A DNA stretch of 64,000 nt from positions 4,960,001-5,024,000 of the forward strand of contig NC_003155.5 in NCBI RefSeq assembly GCF_000009765.2, written 5' to 3'. The DNA is from Streptomyces avermitilis MA-4680 = NBRC 14893. GTDB lineage: Bacteria > Actinomycetota > Actinomycetes > Streptomycetales > Streptomycetaceae. Positions 34,121-43,026 of the stretch are shown here, piece after piece. Numbering within the stretch: the first letter of the stretch is position 1; each line of letters opens with the position of its first letter. The notes beneath the pieces were generated by a model. It was not told the origin of the DNA. It searched no databases and was given only the letters and a program-made list of their open reading frames with translations. Both the position numbers and the translations under genes were made by a program.

Positions 34121-35178
34121 GCAACGCAGCCGTCACCGACAAGCGCCCGAGCACCCTGCGCGGTGCCAGCCTGCCGAAGTGGTCGCCGTGGGCGATCGCC
34201 GCGGGCTCCGTCGCCCTCGCCGTGGTCATCGGCGTGCTGGGCGGCCTCGGCAGCAAGGTCCAGTGGGGTCTGATCGCCGCACTGCTCTTCGTCCTGGGTA
34301 CGTACGCCGTCGCCGCCAAGGTCGAGGGCCGCCGCCAGGCCAAGGACCGGGTCGCCACCAGCCTCGTCTGGGTCTGCTTCCTGATCGCCGTCGTCCCGCT
34401 GGCCTCCCTGATCTGGGAGACCGTCAAGCGCGGCGTGAAGGTCTTCGACGTCTACTTCCTGACCCACTCCATGGGTGTGGTCGCCGACACCGAGACCGGC
34501 GGCGGTATCTACCACGCGATCATCGGCACCCTGGAGCAGGTCGGCATCGCCACCCTGATCGCCGTGCCGATCGGTGTGCTCACCGCGATCTACCTGGTCG
34601 AGTACGGGCGGGGCAGGCTCGCCAAGGCCGTCACCTTCTTCGTCGACGTCATGACGGGCATCCCGTCGATCGTCGCCGGCCTGTTCGTTCTCAGCTTCTG
34701 GATCCTGATCCTGGACATGGGCTACTCCGGTTTCGCCGGTTCGCTCGCGCTGTCCATCCTGATGATGCCCGTGGTGGTCCGCTCCACCGAGGAGATGCTC
34801 AAGCTCGTACCGAACGAGCTGCGCGAGGCCTCCCTCGCGCTGGGCATCCCGAAGTGGCGCACCATCCTCAAGGTGGTTCTGCCGACGTCCATCGGTGGTA
34901 TCACCACGGGTGTGATGCTCGCGGTCGCGCGCATCACGGGTGAGACCGCCCCGGTGCTGCTCCTGGTCTGGGGCACGAACTTCATCAACACCAACCCGTT
35001 CTCGGACCCGCAGGCCTCGCTGCCGCTGTACATCTACCAGCAGTACGCGAACAGTGCCGGTTCGGGCGCGGCCTACGACCGGGCCTGGGCGGCGGCACTC
35101 GCCCTCATCGCCTTCGTCATGATCCTCAACCTGGCGGCGCGCGGCATCGCGCGCTGGAAGGCCCCACGGACTCGATGA
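34117..35178 (+). CDS. pstA: Phosphate ABC transporter permease PstA
   Basis: 353 residues. A cytoplasmic N-terminus is followed by additional N-terminal hydrophobic helices (AIAAGSVALAVVIGVLGGLG and WGLIAALLFVLGTYAVAAKV), then the conserved PstA core with DVMTGIPSIVAGLFVLSFW. The coupling motif is NELREASLALGIPKWRTILK, followed by ITTGVMLAVARITGETAPVL. The N-terminal helices make it longer than enteric PstA, as usual in actinobacteria. It is translationally coupled to pstC. Confidence 0.95.
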   Translation: MSNAAVTDKRPSTLRGASLPKWSPWAIAAGSVALAVVIGVLGGLGSKVQWGLIAALLFVLGTYAVAAKVEGRRQAKDRVATSLVWVCFLIAVVPLASLIWETVKRGVKVFDVYFLTHSMGVVADTETGGGIYHAIIGTLEQVGIATLIAVPIGVLTAIYLVEYGRGRLAKAVTFFVDVMTGIPSIVAGLFVLSFWILILDMGYSGFAGSLALSILMMPVVVRSTEEMLKLVPNELREASLALGIPKWRTILKVVLPTSIGGITTGVMLAVARITGETAPVLLLVWGTNFINTNPFSDPQASLPLYIYQQYANSAGSGAAYDRAWAAALALIAFVMILNLAARGIARWKAPRTR

Positions 35179-35252
35179 GCGGCTCTGCCGCGTGGCGGGC
35201 CGCTGACGCGGCCAATCAGCGACCCGAATTCTCGAAAGAAGCAGTGATTCAC

Positions 35253-36029
35253 ATGGCCAAGCGAATCGACGTGAGCGGTCTCACCGCCTACTACGGCTCC
35301 CACAAGGCGATCGAAGACATCTCGATGACGGTCGAGCCCAGGTCGGTGACGGCGTTCATCGGTCCGTCCGGCTGCGGCAAGTCGACGTTCCTGCGCACGC
35401 TCAACCGTATGCACGAGGTCACCCCCGGCGGCCGCGTCGAGGGCAAGGTGCTGCTGGACGACGAGGACCTGTACGGGCAGGGCATCGACCCGGTGTCGGT
35501 GCGGCGCGAGGTCGGCATGGTCTTCCAGCGCCCGAACCCGTTCCCCACGATGTCGATCTTCGACAACGTGGCGGCGGGCCTGCGCCTGAACGGCTCGTAC
35601 AAGAAGTCCGAGCTGAGCGAGATCGTCGAGAAGTCCCTCAAGGGCGCGAACCTCTGGAACGAGGTCAAGGACCGCCTGAACAAGCCCGGCTCGGGCCTGT
35701 CGGGCGGCCAGCAGCAGCGCCTGTGCATCGCCCGCGCGATCGCGGTGGAGCCCAACGTGCTGCTGATGGACGAGCCCTGCTCGGCGCTCGACCCCATCTC
35801 CACCCTCGCGATCGAGGACCTGATCGGCGAGCTGAAGGAGCGCTTCACGATCGTCATCGTGACGCACAACATGCAGCAGGCGGCCCGTGTCTCGGACCGC
35901 ACCGCCTTCTTCAACCTGGCCGCCGTCGGCCAGCCCGGCAGGCTCATCGAGGTCGACGAGACGGAGCGGATCTTCTCCAACCCGTCGGTCCAGGCCACGG
36001 AGGACTACATCTCCGGCCGCTTCGGCTGA
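35253..36029 (+). CDS. pstB: Phosphate ABC transporter ATP-binding protein PstB
   Basis: 258 residues from ATG 35253 (GAAAGAAG upstream); the 74-bp gap after pstA carries no other gene. Motifs: Walker A FIGPSGCGKSTFLRTLNRM, Q-loop FQRPNPFPTMS, signature LSGGQQQRLCIARAIA, Walker B VLLMDEPCSALDP, H-loop VTHNMQQAARVSD. All are textbook PstB. No phoU follows directly; two hairpins end the operon. Confidence 0.96.
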   Translation: MAKRIDVSGLTAYYGSHKAIEDISMTVEPRSVTAFIGPSGCGKSTFLRTLNRMHEVTPGGRVEGKVLLDDEDLYGQGIDPVSVRREVGMVFQRPNPFPTMSIFDNVAAGLRLNGSYKKSELSEIVEKSLKGANLWNEVKDRLNKPGSGLSGGQQQRLCIARAIAVEPNVLLMDEPCSALDPISTLAIEDLIGELKERFTIVIVTHNMQQAARVSDRTAFFNLAAVGQPGRLIEVDETERIFSNPSVQATEDYISGRFG

Positions 36030-36049
36030 GCGACCCGCTCACCAAGACC

Positions 36050-36125
36050 CCTCGCGGTGCTGCATGGCGGTGCCACCGCGAGGACGAAGAGGGCCCGCCC
36101 CTGGCTCCCGGGGGCGGGCCCTTTC
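36050..36125 (+). terminator. Two tandem hairpins ending the pst operon
   Basis: The first has arms CCTCGCGGTG (36050-36059) and CACCGCGAGG (36074-36083). The second has arms AGGGCCCGCCCC (36090-36101) and GGGGCGGGCCCT (36111-36122) followed by TTTCG, a normal intrinsic-terminator shape. Confidence 0.85.
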
Positions 36126-36143
36126 GTATGCGTCCGTGTCTGC

Positions 36144-36430
36144 CGAGCTGGTCCCGGCGGTACGGGGCCGGTCCTGGCGGTACGGGGCTGGCCCTGGCGG
36201 TACGGGGCTGGCCCTGGCGGTACCGGGCTGCTTCCCGGCGGTACCGGGCTGGCCCCAGCGGTGCCGAGCTGCTTCCCGGCAGTGCCGGGCTAGTCCCCGG
36301 TGGTTCCAGGCTGGCCCCAGCGGTGCCGAGCTGCTTCCCAGCGGTACCGGGCTAGTCCCGGCGGTACCGGGCTGGCCCCGGCGGCACCGGGCTGGTCCCG
36401 GCGCTGCCGAGCCGGGTCCCGGCGGTGTCC
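36144..36430. repeat. Array of about 14 tandem 20-21 bp repeats between pst and pit
   Basis: The unit GGCGGTACCGGGCTGGCCCC and variants (GGCGGTACGGGGCTGGCCCT, AGCGGTGCCGAGCTGCTTCC) repeats with a 20-21 bp period from 36144 to within 3 bp of the pit stop codon. Most units hold GGTACC- or CCGGG-type palindromes. It fills most of the 403-bp gap 36030-36432; no gene is seen. Open frames crossing it are artefacts of the repeat. Confidence 0.88.
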
Positions 36431-36432
36431 CG

Positions 36433-37431
36433 CTACAGGAACGCGAGATTCACGATCCAGAAGCTGCACGCGGCCACCAGTCCGGCGGCCGGCATCGTGA
36501 TGAACCAGCCGAGGACGATGTTCTTCGCGACCCCCCACCGCACGGCGTTCACGCGCTTCGTCGCGCCTACGCCCATGATCGCGGAGGTGATGACGTGGGT
36601 CGTCGAGATCGGCGCCTTGAAGATGAACGCCGTGACGAACATGATCGACGCGCCGGTCGTCTCGGCGGCGAAACCCTGCGGCGGGTCCAGCTCGATGATC
36701 TTGCGGCCGAGCGTGCGCATGATGCGCCACCCGCCCGCGTACGTCCCGAGCGACAGCATCAGGGCACAGGCGATCTTCACCCACACCGGGATCGGATCGT
36801 CCGCGCCCTGCACGTCGCCGATGACGAGCGCCATGACCACGATGCCCATCGTCTTCTGGGCGTCCTGCAGACCGTGCCCGAGCGCCATACCGGCCGCCGA
36901 GACCGTCTGCGCTATGCGGAACCCCCGCTTGGCCTTGTGCGGGTTGGCCCTGCGGAAGATCCACATGATCGCGCACATCACCAGATAACCGGCGACCAGG
37001 CCCACGACGGGCGACAGGAACATCGGGATGACGACCTTGTCCAGGACGCCGGACCAGATGACCTCCGTACCGCCCGCGAGCGCCGCGCCCACCATGCCGC
37101 CGAACAGCGCGTGCGACGAGGACGACGGCAGACCGAAGTACCAGGTGACGAGGTTCCAGACGATGGCACCGATGAGCGCCGCGAAGAGGATTCCCATCCC
37201 CTTGGAACCCTCAGGGGTCTCGATCAGTCCCTTGCTGACGGTGTGGGCGACGCCACTGCCGAGGAAGGCACCCGCGAGGTTCATCACCGCGGCCATGGCC
37301 AGCGCGGCCCGCGGCGTCAGCGCGCGCGTGGAGACCGAGGTGGCGATGGCGTTCGCGGAGTCGTGAAAGCCGTTCGTATACGTAAATCCGAGCGCGACAC
37401 CGATGGTCACGATCAGGGCGAAGGTGTCCAT
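36433..37431 (-). CDS. pit: Low-affinity inorganic phosphate transporter (PiT family)
   Basis: 332 residues with about 9-10 TM helices. PiT signatures: GFTYTNGFHDSANAIATSVS near the start and a second matching half later, VTAFIFKAPISTTHVITSAI with GVGATKRVNAVRW. Also WYFGLPSSSSHALFGGMVGA. It is a proton- or metal-phosphate symporter. It lies 7 bp downstream of the DUF47 gene in the same operon, and it converges on pstSCAB across the tandem-repeat array. Confidence 0.94.
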   Translation of the reverse strand: MDTFALIVTIGVALGFTYTNGFHDSANAIATSVSTRALTPRAALAMAAVMNLAGAFLGSGVAHTVSKGLIETPEGSKGMGILFAALIGAIVWNLVTWYFGLPSSSSHALFGGMVGAALAGGTEVIWSGVLDKVVIPMFLSPVVGLVAGYLVMCAIMWIFRRANPHKAKRGFRIAQTVSAAGMALGHGLQDAQKTMGIVVMALVIGDVQGADDPIPVWVKIACALMLSLGTYAGGWRIMRTLGRKIIELDPPQGFAAETTGASIMFVTAFIFKAPISTTHVITSAIMGVGATKRVNAVRWGVAKNIVLGWFITMPAAGLVAACSFWIVNLAFL

Positions 37432-37438
37432 GAAGCTG

Positions 37439-38059
37439 TCAGGACTCCTTGACGGCGATGGTCTCCACCGTGTTCGCCACGTGCTCGAACGCGTCCGCCG
37501 CTTCCTCCAGCACGTCCACGATCTGCTTCAGCTTCAGCACCTCGATGGCTTCGTACGAGCCGTTGAAGAGGTGGGCGAGCAGCTTGCGGTGGACCTGGTC
37601 GGCCTGGTTCTCGAGGCGGTTGACCTCGATCCAGTACTCGGTGAGGTTGTCCATGGTCCGCAGGTGCGGCATGGCCTCGGCCGTCAGCTCGGCCGCCCGC
37701 GCCAACACCTCGATCTGCTGCTCGACGCCCTTGGGGAGTTCCTCGACGTTGTAGAGGACGACCAGGTCGACGGCCTCCTCCATGAAGTCCATGATGTCGT
37801 CGAGGGACGACGCGAGGTTGTAGATGTCCTCACGGTCGAACGGCGTGATGAACGAGGAGTTCAGCTGGTGGAAGATCGCGTGCGTGGCATCGTCACCGGC
37901 GTGTTCCGCGGCCCGCATACGCTCTGCGATCTCGGCCCGGGCGGAGGCGTCCGCCCCGAGCAGTTCCATCAGGAGCTTCGAGCCCGTGACGATGTTGTCC
38001 GCGGATGCGGCGAACATGTCGTAGAAGCTCGTCTCCCTGGGGGTCAGACGAAAGCGCAC
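37439..38059 (-). CDS. DUF47/PhoU-like Pit accessory protein
   Basis: 206 residues, all helical. PhoU_div signature parts: LTPRETSFYDMFAASADNIV, AEHAGDDATHAIFHQLNSSF followed by ITPFDREDIYNLASSLDDIM, and VNRLENQADQVHRKLLAHLF. Metal-binding E/DxxxD pairs lie in these helices. DUF47 proteins occur in operons with pit and are thought to control the transporter. It is the first gene of the two-gene operon. Confidence 0.9.
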   Translation of the reverse strand: MRFRLTPRETSFYDMFAASADNIVTGSKLLMELLGADASARAEIAERMRAAEHAGDDATHAIFHQLNSSFITPFDREDIYNLASSLDDIMDFMEEAVDLVVLYNVEELPKGVEQQIEVLARAAELTAEAMPHLRTMDNLTEYWIEVNRLENQADQVHRKLLAHLFNGSYEAIEVLKLKQIVDVLEEAADAFEHVANTVETIAVKES

Positions 38060-38225
38060 GTGGGGTCCTCGGGGTGCTTCGGTTTCGGTCAGGCTGATGC
38101 TAGGCGCATCATCCGGCCACGGCTAATGGGCCGTCCCCCAGTGTCGCCCATCGGGCACAGTGCTCAGCACGGGGGCGGCCGAGGCTTTGGCCAAGGGCCC
38201 TATACCCAGCAAAGTTGGCTACCAT

Positions 38226-38242
38226 ATACCCACCAGGGGTAT
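38226..38242 (+). promoter_or_regulatory. CsoR-type operator
   Basis: ATACCCACCAGGGGTAT is an imperfect palindrome of ATACCC and GGGGTAT half-sites, the pattern of CsoR/RcnR-family operators. It lies 30 bp before the csoR start. A further half-site, TATACCC, is at about 38200. It suggests copper-dependent autoregulation. Confidence 0.75.
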
Positions 38243-38271
38243 CTGTCGCCCACGCTCAGCAGGAGGACGCG

Positions 38272-38628
38272 ATGACGACCACCGAGGCCGGCGCGACGGT
38301 GCCCTCCGAGGGCACCCCGGCCGTGGTGACCGACCACGACCGCGGCATCCACGGCTACCACCAGCAGAAGGGCGAACACCTCAAGCGCCTGCGCCGCATC
38401 GAGGGCCAGATCCGGGGCCTTCAGCGCATGGTCGAGGAGGACACCTACTGCATCGACATACTCACCCAGGTCTCCGCCTCGACGAAGGCCCTCCAGTCCT
38501 TCGCGCTCCAGCTCCTGGAGGAGCACCTGCGCCACTGCGTCGCGGACGCCGCGCTCAAGGGGGGCGCCGAGATCGACGCGAAGGTCGACGAGGCGACGAA
38601 GGCGATCGGCCGTCTGCTGCGTACCTGA
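38272..38628 (+). CDS. csoR: Copper-sensing repressor CsoR
   Basis: 118 residues from ATG 38272 with a perfect AGGAGG. After a 25-residue tail the CsoR fold begins (KGEHLKRLRRIEGQIRGLQR). The Cu(I) ligands Cys60 (DTYCIDIL), His85 and Cys89 (EEHLRHC) match the C-H-C set. In Streptomyces CsoR represses copper efflux genes located elsewhere; none is adjacent here. The operator upstream indicates autoregulation. Confidence 0.93.
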   Translation: MTTTEAGATVPSEGTPAVVTDHDRGIHGYHQQKGEHLKRLRRIEGQIRGLQRMVEEDTYCIDILTQVSASTKALQSFALQLLEEHLRHCVADAALKGGAEIDAKVDEATKAIGRLLRT

Positions 38629-38729
38629 GATCCTCATCGGCTTCCAGGCCGTAACGCCTGACCTGCGCCCCGGCACACCCGACGGCCCTCATTTCGGTGG
38701 GGGCCGTGTTCGGTGGGGGCCGTGCGCGT

Positions 38730-38915
38730 CTATCGGCCGGGCTCGACCTCGTGGGCACGCTCTTCGGCCACTTTCAGCACCTCGTCGATGCTCTCCATGC
38801 TGAGCCGGTCCTCGTCGGCGGCCGAGGCCGCGATCATCAGATCGCCGCACAGCTCGATCTCGGCGAGGGCCACGTGGTCCTGAACTGCCGTACCGCCGAC
38901 CGGAGCCACGCGCAT
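38730..38915 (-). CDS. Small conserved hypothetical protein, 61 aa
   Basis: ATG 38915 follows GGAAGAGG. The product is acidic and helical: VQDHVALAEIELCGDLMIAA, then DRLSMESIDEVLKVAEERA. There is no signal or TM. I recall similar short proteins in many Streptomyces genomes, without known role. The opposite strand is also open but lacks a ribosome site. Confidence 0.65.
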   Translation of the reverse strand: MRVAPVGGTAVQDHVALAEIELCGDLMIAASAADEDRLSMESIDEVLKVAEERAHEVEPGR

Positions 38916-39069
38916 CACCTCTTCCTGCCGTCACCGACTTCCTAGGGTAGGGAGCGGCCTACACAACGCGCATGGCACCAACGGACCATTTCCGGCCCGG
39001 CACATTCAGGCCCCGCACCCCCTTCTCCCCGGCCTGCCACGGCTCATTCCCGACCGGTCCCACGCCCTG

Positions 39070-39903
39070 CTACCCCTCCGCGATCTTCCCCGCGAAGATG
39101 TCCCCGGCCTCCGGGAGCCGTACGCGGACGGGCGCCCCGAAGGCGTACAGCAAGGTCGTCGAGGCGACCGCGACCGTGCCCTTGCGCTGCCCGTTGACGA
39201 AGCTGAACCGGTGCCGGATCTTGCGGATGCGCCCCTGGTCGTCGAGGTAGGCGTCGAACGGGACCGCGGCGGTGGCGAACCCCCGCGCCGCGGCCCTCAG
39301 CTGGGCCCGGTTCACACCCGACGCGCTCTTCGCGGCGAGGCCGAGATCGGCGGTCCCCCGATAGTGCCGCACCGGCTCCCCGGCGACCTCGGTCCTGCCC
39401 ACGTACGTCGCCGTACGCGCCCCGCGCAGCAACTCGGCGGCGGCATAGGGATCGGTGACACCGCCGGTGACCAGATTGCCGTCGGAGAGCGAGGCCGTGT
39501 CCACGCGCACCCATTTGTCGGCGGGCACCCCGGCCCCCCGGTTCTTCATGAACAGGGCGCCGGGCGCGAGCAGCTCGGTGATCGACCGGTGTTCCCGGGC
39601 TCCCGCGGGATCCTGCGGCAGCAGCACCTTCAGCTGCCCGACCTGCCTGCGGTAGTCGTAGACGCCCTCGCCGCGAATGGTGACGCGGGTCCCCCCGGTG
39701 GCCATCTCCATCGCGGTCCGCGCCTTGGAACTGCCCGCGCTCACCAGGGCACCGGCGGCCTTGTGCAGCACCGCGACGGCGTCGGCACCGGCGTGCGCGT
39801 CCTCGGCGTCGGCCGGATCGCCCGCGCAGCCCCCCGTGCAGACGATGAGCCCCGTCGCCACGGCGACCGCCGTGCCCGTCCGCGTGTGCTGCCGCGCCGT
39901 CAT
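39070..39903 (-). CDS. Putative lipoprotein, LppX/LprG-like fold
   Basis: 277 residues. The lipoprotein signal peptide ends VCTGGCAGD (Cys about 26). The mature part has alternating strands and tracts such as VSAGSSKARTAMEMATGGTR, VYDYRRQVGQL, LFMKNRGAGVPADKWVRVD, VGRTEVAGEPVRHYRGTAD and FDAYLDDQGRIRKIRHRFSF. This is the pattern of mycobacterial LppX/LprAFG-type half-barrel lipoproteins that bind lipids. It is monocistronic. Function is unproven. Confidence 0.8.
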   Translation of the reverse strand: MTARQHTRTGTAVAVATGLIVCTGGCAGDPADAEDAHAGADAVAVLHKAAGALVSAGSSKARTAMEMATGGTRVTIRGEGVYDYRRQVGQLKVLLPQDPAGAREHRSITELLAPGALFMKNRGAGVPADKWVRVDTASLSDGNLVTGGVTDPYAAAELLRGARTATYVGRTEVAGEPVRHYRGTADLGLAAKSASGVNRAQLRAAARGFATAAVPFDAYLDDQGRIRKIRHRFSFVNGQRKGTVAVASTTLLYAFGAPVRVRLPEAGDIFAGKIAEG

Positions 39904-40043
39904 CGTCCGAGTACCCCCAGCCGGTCCGTCCCGGACCCTCCTGTCGTCCGGTTAACGACGAGTAGGGGGACCCGTCACGCGGACACCGGGCCCATGACCG
40001 GGCAGCCGATTCCCGCGTGCTTGCCTTGGGTAACGTTGTTGTC

Positions 40044-40205
40044 GTGCCCCAGCCGGACCGCTCCGCTCCCGCCCAGGACCACCGAACGACCACGGTGGAA
40101 CAGGGCCGCTTCTGCGTGGCCCGCTGCATCTGTGGCTGGCGGGGCCCGGCGCGAAGAGCCCGGAGCCTGGCGCGGACGGACGCCGAGGGCCACCCGGGCG
40201 CTTAG
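40044..40205 (+). CDS. Small hypothetical protein with CxC motif, 53 aa
   Basis: GTG 40044 gives VPQPDRSAPAQD, then RFCVARCICGWRGPARRARS and a terminal ARTDAEGHPGA. The C-x3-C-x-C-G-W-R-G motif resembles short zinc-ribbon-like proteins that recur in Streptomyces. The ribosome site is weak (TTGGGTAAC region). Function unknown. Confidence 0.6.
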   Translation: MPQPDRSAPAQDHRTTTVEQGRFCVARCICGWRGPARRARSLARTDAEGHPGA

Positions 40206-40469
40206 CGCCCGCCCAGGCCCGTACGCGGCGGCCCGCGGCCCGCTCCTGTACCGGTTCTCGGTCCGGTCGTGGTTCTCGGTCCTGTCGTGGGCTCGGTCCT
40301 GTCGTGGGCTCGGTCCTGTCGTGGGCTCGGTCCTGTAGCGGTTCTCACTGCTGGAGCGGTTCTCGCTCCTGTACCGGTTCTCGCTCCTGTAGCGGTTCTG
40401 TGGCATGCGCCGGTGGAACCCCCGGCCCCGGTGGCCCGTCTCGTTCCACGGGACCAACTGGAGGCACAC
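40206..40469. repeat. 264-bp leader of the FAD oxidase gene with 17-18 bp repeats
   Basis: Three perfect 17-bp units CCTGTCGTGGGCTCGGT start at 40281, 40298 and 40315. Diverged 18-bp units of the GGTTCTCGCTCCTGTACC type follow to about 40400. No gene is seen; promoter elements were not recognisable. Confidence 0.75.
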
Positions 40470-42047
40470 ATGCAACGGCGGACGTTCATAGGCGGCGGCG
40501 CGGCCGCGATAGCGGCGGCGGCCACGGCCGCGTGCAGCGCGGGCAACGGCGGGGGCGGGGACGCGAAGACCTCGGCGGCCGGCGAGGGCGCCGAGACCAG
40601 CGGCACAGCCATCCGCTCGGCCACCACCAGCAGCCGCGTCGCCGCGAACTGGACCGCCCTGGCCCGGGACCTGGATGGCGCCCTGGTCCGCCCCGGAGAC
40701 CGCTCCTGGCCGGCCGCCCACCAGCTCTACAACACCCGCTTCGACTCCCTGAAGCCCGCCGCCGTGGCCTATGTGGCCCACGCCGACGACCTCCGCACCA
40801 CCATGGCGTACGCCCGCGCGCACGGCGTCAAGGTCGCGATCCGCAACGGCGGCCACTCCTACGCCGGCTGGTCCTCCGGCAACGGCAGGCTGATCCTCGA
40901 CGTCTCGAAGCTGAACAAGACCCGCGCGAGCGGAGGCACGGCGGTCGTCGGCGCCGGTTCGAAGCTGATCGACGTCTACCGCGCCCTCGCCGCGAAGGGC
41001 GTCACGATCCCCGCCGGCTCCTGCCCGACGGTCGGCGTCTCGGGCCTGACCCTCGGCGGCGGCCACGGTGTCGTGTCCCGCGCGTACGGCCTGACCTGCG
41101 ACAGCCTCACCCAGGCGACGCTGATCACGGCGGACGGCAAGCAGCTCGTCGCGAACGCGACCGAGAACAAGGACCTCTTCTGGGCCCTGCGCGGCGCGGG
41201 CAACGGCAACTTCGGCGTCGTCACCGAGCTGCACTTCAAGACCCACCCGGCCCCGCAGGGGGTCTCCGCGTACATGACGTGGCCGTGGTCGAAGGCCGCG
41301 GCGGTCGTCAAGGCCTGGCAGGAGTGGGGCCCGGACCAGCCGGACGAGATCTGGTCGTCCTGCCACCTGGCGAACGCGGCCGGCGGCACGCCCACCGTCT
41401 CCGTCGCCGCGTTCTCGCTCGGCACCTACGGCGAGCTCCAGAACGCGGTCGACCGCCTCGCCGACAAGATCGGCGCCCCCGCGCGCAGCGTGTCGCTGAA
41501 GCGCCGCTCGTACGAGGAGTCGATGGAGGTGTACGCGGGCTGCTCGTCCTTCCCCACCGACGCGCAGTGCCACCTCCCCGGCACGACCCCCGGCCGCTCC
41601 CCGCAGGGCGCCCTGGGCCGGGAGACGTACGCGGCCCGCTCGGACTTCTTCGACCGCTCGATCTCGTCGGCGGGCGTCCAGACGCTCCTGAACCAGATGA
41701 CGGCGGTACGCGGCGGCGCCGGCAGCATCGCCCTCACGGCCCTCGGCGGCGCCGTCAACCGCGTCTCGCCCACGGCGACGGCCTTCGTCCACCGCCGTTC
41801 GCGGATGCTGGCCCAGTACATCGCGAGCTGGCGCGCGGGCACGAGCGGCACGACGGCCCAGTCCTGGCTGACGGGGGCCCACGCCGCCATGCAGCGCCAC
41901 GCCTCGGGCGCGGCCTACCAGAACTACACGGACCCCACCCTCACGAACTGGCGCAAGGCGTACTACGGAGACGCGGCGACCCGCCTGACCCGACTGAAGC
42001 ACCAGTACGACCCGAACGGCTTCTTCACGTACCCGCAGGGGCTGTAG
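40470..42047 (+). CDS. FAD-linked oxidase, berberine-bridge-enzyme type, exported
   Basis: 525 residues from ATG 40470 (GGAG 7 nt upstream). The N-terminus has a twin-arginine-like RRTFIG, a hydrophobic core and a possible lipobox ATAAC (Cys22), so it is probably exported folded and perhaps lipid-anchored. The FAD-binding domain carries RNGGHSYAGW (His129) and GSCPTVGVSGLTLGGGHG (Cys185), the two residues that bind FAD covalently in BBE/GOOX-type oxidases. The C-terminal BBE motif is YYGDAATRLTRLKHQYDPNG. It oxidises an unknown alcohol, sugar or alkaloid-like substrate. It is monocistronic. Confidence 0.92.
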   Translation: MQRRTFIGGGAAAIAAAATAACSAGNGGGGDAKTSAAGEGAETSGTAIRSATTSSRVAANWTALARDLDGALVRPGDRSWPAAHQLYNTRFDSLKPAAVAYVAHADDLRTTMAYARAHGVKVAIRNGGHSYAGWSSGNGRLILDVSKLNKTRASGGTAVVGAGSKLIDVYRALAAKGVTIPAGSCPTVGVSGLTLGGGHGVVSRAYGLTCDSLTQATLITADGKQLVANATENKDLFWALRGAGNGNFGVVTELHFKTHPAPQGVSAYMTWPWSKAAAVVKAWQEWGPDQPDEIWSSCHLANAAGGTPTVSVAAFSLGTYGELQNAVDRLADKIGAPARSVSLKRRSYEESMEVYAGCSSFPTDAQCHLPGTTPGRSPQGALGRETYAARSDFFDRSISSAGVQTLLNQMTAVRGGAGSIALTALGGAVNRVSPTATAFVHRRSRMLAQYIASWRAGTSGTTAQSWLTGAHAAMQRHASGAAYQNYTDPTLTNWRKAYYGDAATRLTRLKHQYDPNGFFTYPQGL

Positions 42048-42074
42048 CGGCTGTAGAGGCTGGAGGCGCTTTTC

Positions 42075-42125
42075 AGGGGCTGTAGGGACCGCTCGGGCTT
42101 CGCCAGGACGGTCCCTACAGCCCCT
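42075..42125. terminator. Bidirectional 17-bp perfect hairpin
   Basis: Arms AGGGGCTGTAGGGACCG (42075-42091) and CGGTCCCTACAGCCCCT (42109-42125) are perfect complements around a 17-nt loop. They lie between the converging FAD oxidase and PAP2 genes, so the hairpin can end both transcripts. Confidence 0.85.
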
Positions 42126-42134
42126 ACCTACGTC

Positions 42135-42833
42135 CTACGCCGCCAGGTCCCGCTCTTCCGTCGCTGTCCCCGGCCGCGTCCCCGGAATCAGGGTGTCCGC
42201 GGGCGCCGTACCGCGTGCCCGGATCAGCCACCCGGCCCGCGACGACCGCTCGACAGCCCTCATCACGGGAGTCAGCAGCGCCATGGCGAGCGGCGACAGC
42301 AGCAGCGCCACGGCGGTCCCCAGCGCGAACCCGCCCACCACGTCGGTCGGGTAGTGCACGCCCATGTAGACCCGGCAGAACCCTTCGAGCAGCGCGAGGC
42401 CGATGCCCGCGAGCCCGAACTTCCGGCTGGCGACGAAGAGCCCGACCGCCATGGCCATGGTGAGCGTGGCGTGATCGCTCACGAAGGAGAAGTCGGTCTT
42501 GCCGGAGACCAGGACCTCGAGCCCCTGATGGTCCACGAAGGGTCTGGGCCGCTCCACGAAGCCCCGTATCGGCACGTTCACCAGGACGGCGATGCCGGCG
42601 GCGAGGGGCGCCCACACGAGCGCGGCCACGGACGACGCCGCGTCCTCGCCGCTCCGCCGCCGCACGCCCCACCAGCACCACACCACCAGCAGCACCATGG
42701 CGAGAAGCAGCCCGTACTCACCGACGAACTCCATAGCACGGTCGAACCAGTGCGGCGCATCCTTGGCCAGGCCATTGATGTCATAAAGCAGGGTGACGTC
42801 GGGGTTCGACCCTGATTCGGCGAGAACAGCCAT
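42135..42833 (-). CDS. PAP2-family membrane phosphatase (undecaprenyl-diphosphatase-like)
   Basis: 232 residues with about five TM helices. PAP2 motifs: RGFVERPRPF (Arg in place of the usual first Lys), FVSDHATLTMAMAV and CRVYMGVHYPTDVVGG, giving the catalytic His residues. The family dephosphorylates undecaprenyl diphosphate or phosphatidate at the outer membrane face. The start MAVLAESGSNPDV is typical of Streptomyces members. The ribosome site is not obvious. The 193-bp region to the next gene (42834-43026) shows nothing else. Confidence 0.87.
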   Translation of the reverse strand: MAVLAESGSNPDVTLLYDINGLAKDAPHWFDRAMEFVGEYGLLLAMVLLVVWCWWGVRRRSGEDAASSVAALVWAPLAAGIAVLVNVPIRGFVERPRPFVDHQGLEVLVSGKTDFSFVSDHATLTMAMAVGLFVASRKFGLAGIGLALLEGFCRVYMGVHYPTDVVGGFALGTAVALLLSPLAMALLTPVMRAVERSSRAGWLIRARGTAPADTLIPGTRPGTATEERDLAA

Positions 42834-43026
42834 GGTGCTGCGGCCCCTTCGTCGTCATGTTCCTGCCGGCGCACCCTTTCGTACGCCGTTCGTCCCACCC
42901 CCGTGGTAGTCAGAACGCTCCGTGTACAAGGAACGCACAGTCCCCTCCACTACGTTCCACCCTCCACTGAATGATCACGGAGACGTTATCGAAGAGAGAC
43001 TCATCGCCGCAGCTCAGGGGGTGGGT

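Noticed and set aside
36057..36500. Open frames in the 20-bp repeat array
   Set aside because: All arise from the repeat itself and have no ribosome site; the array is non-coding.
40017..42047. Extension of the FAD oxidase upstream of 40470
   Set aside because: The upstream part translates the 17-18 bp repeats; ATG 40470 has GGAG and begins a proper export signal.
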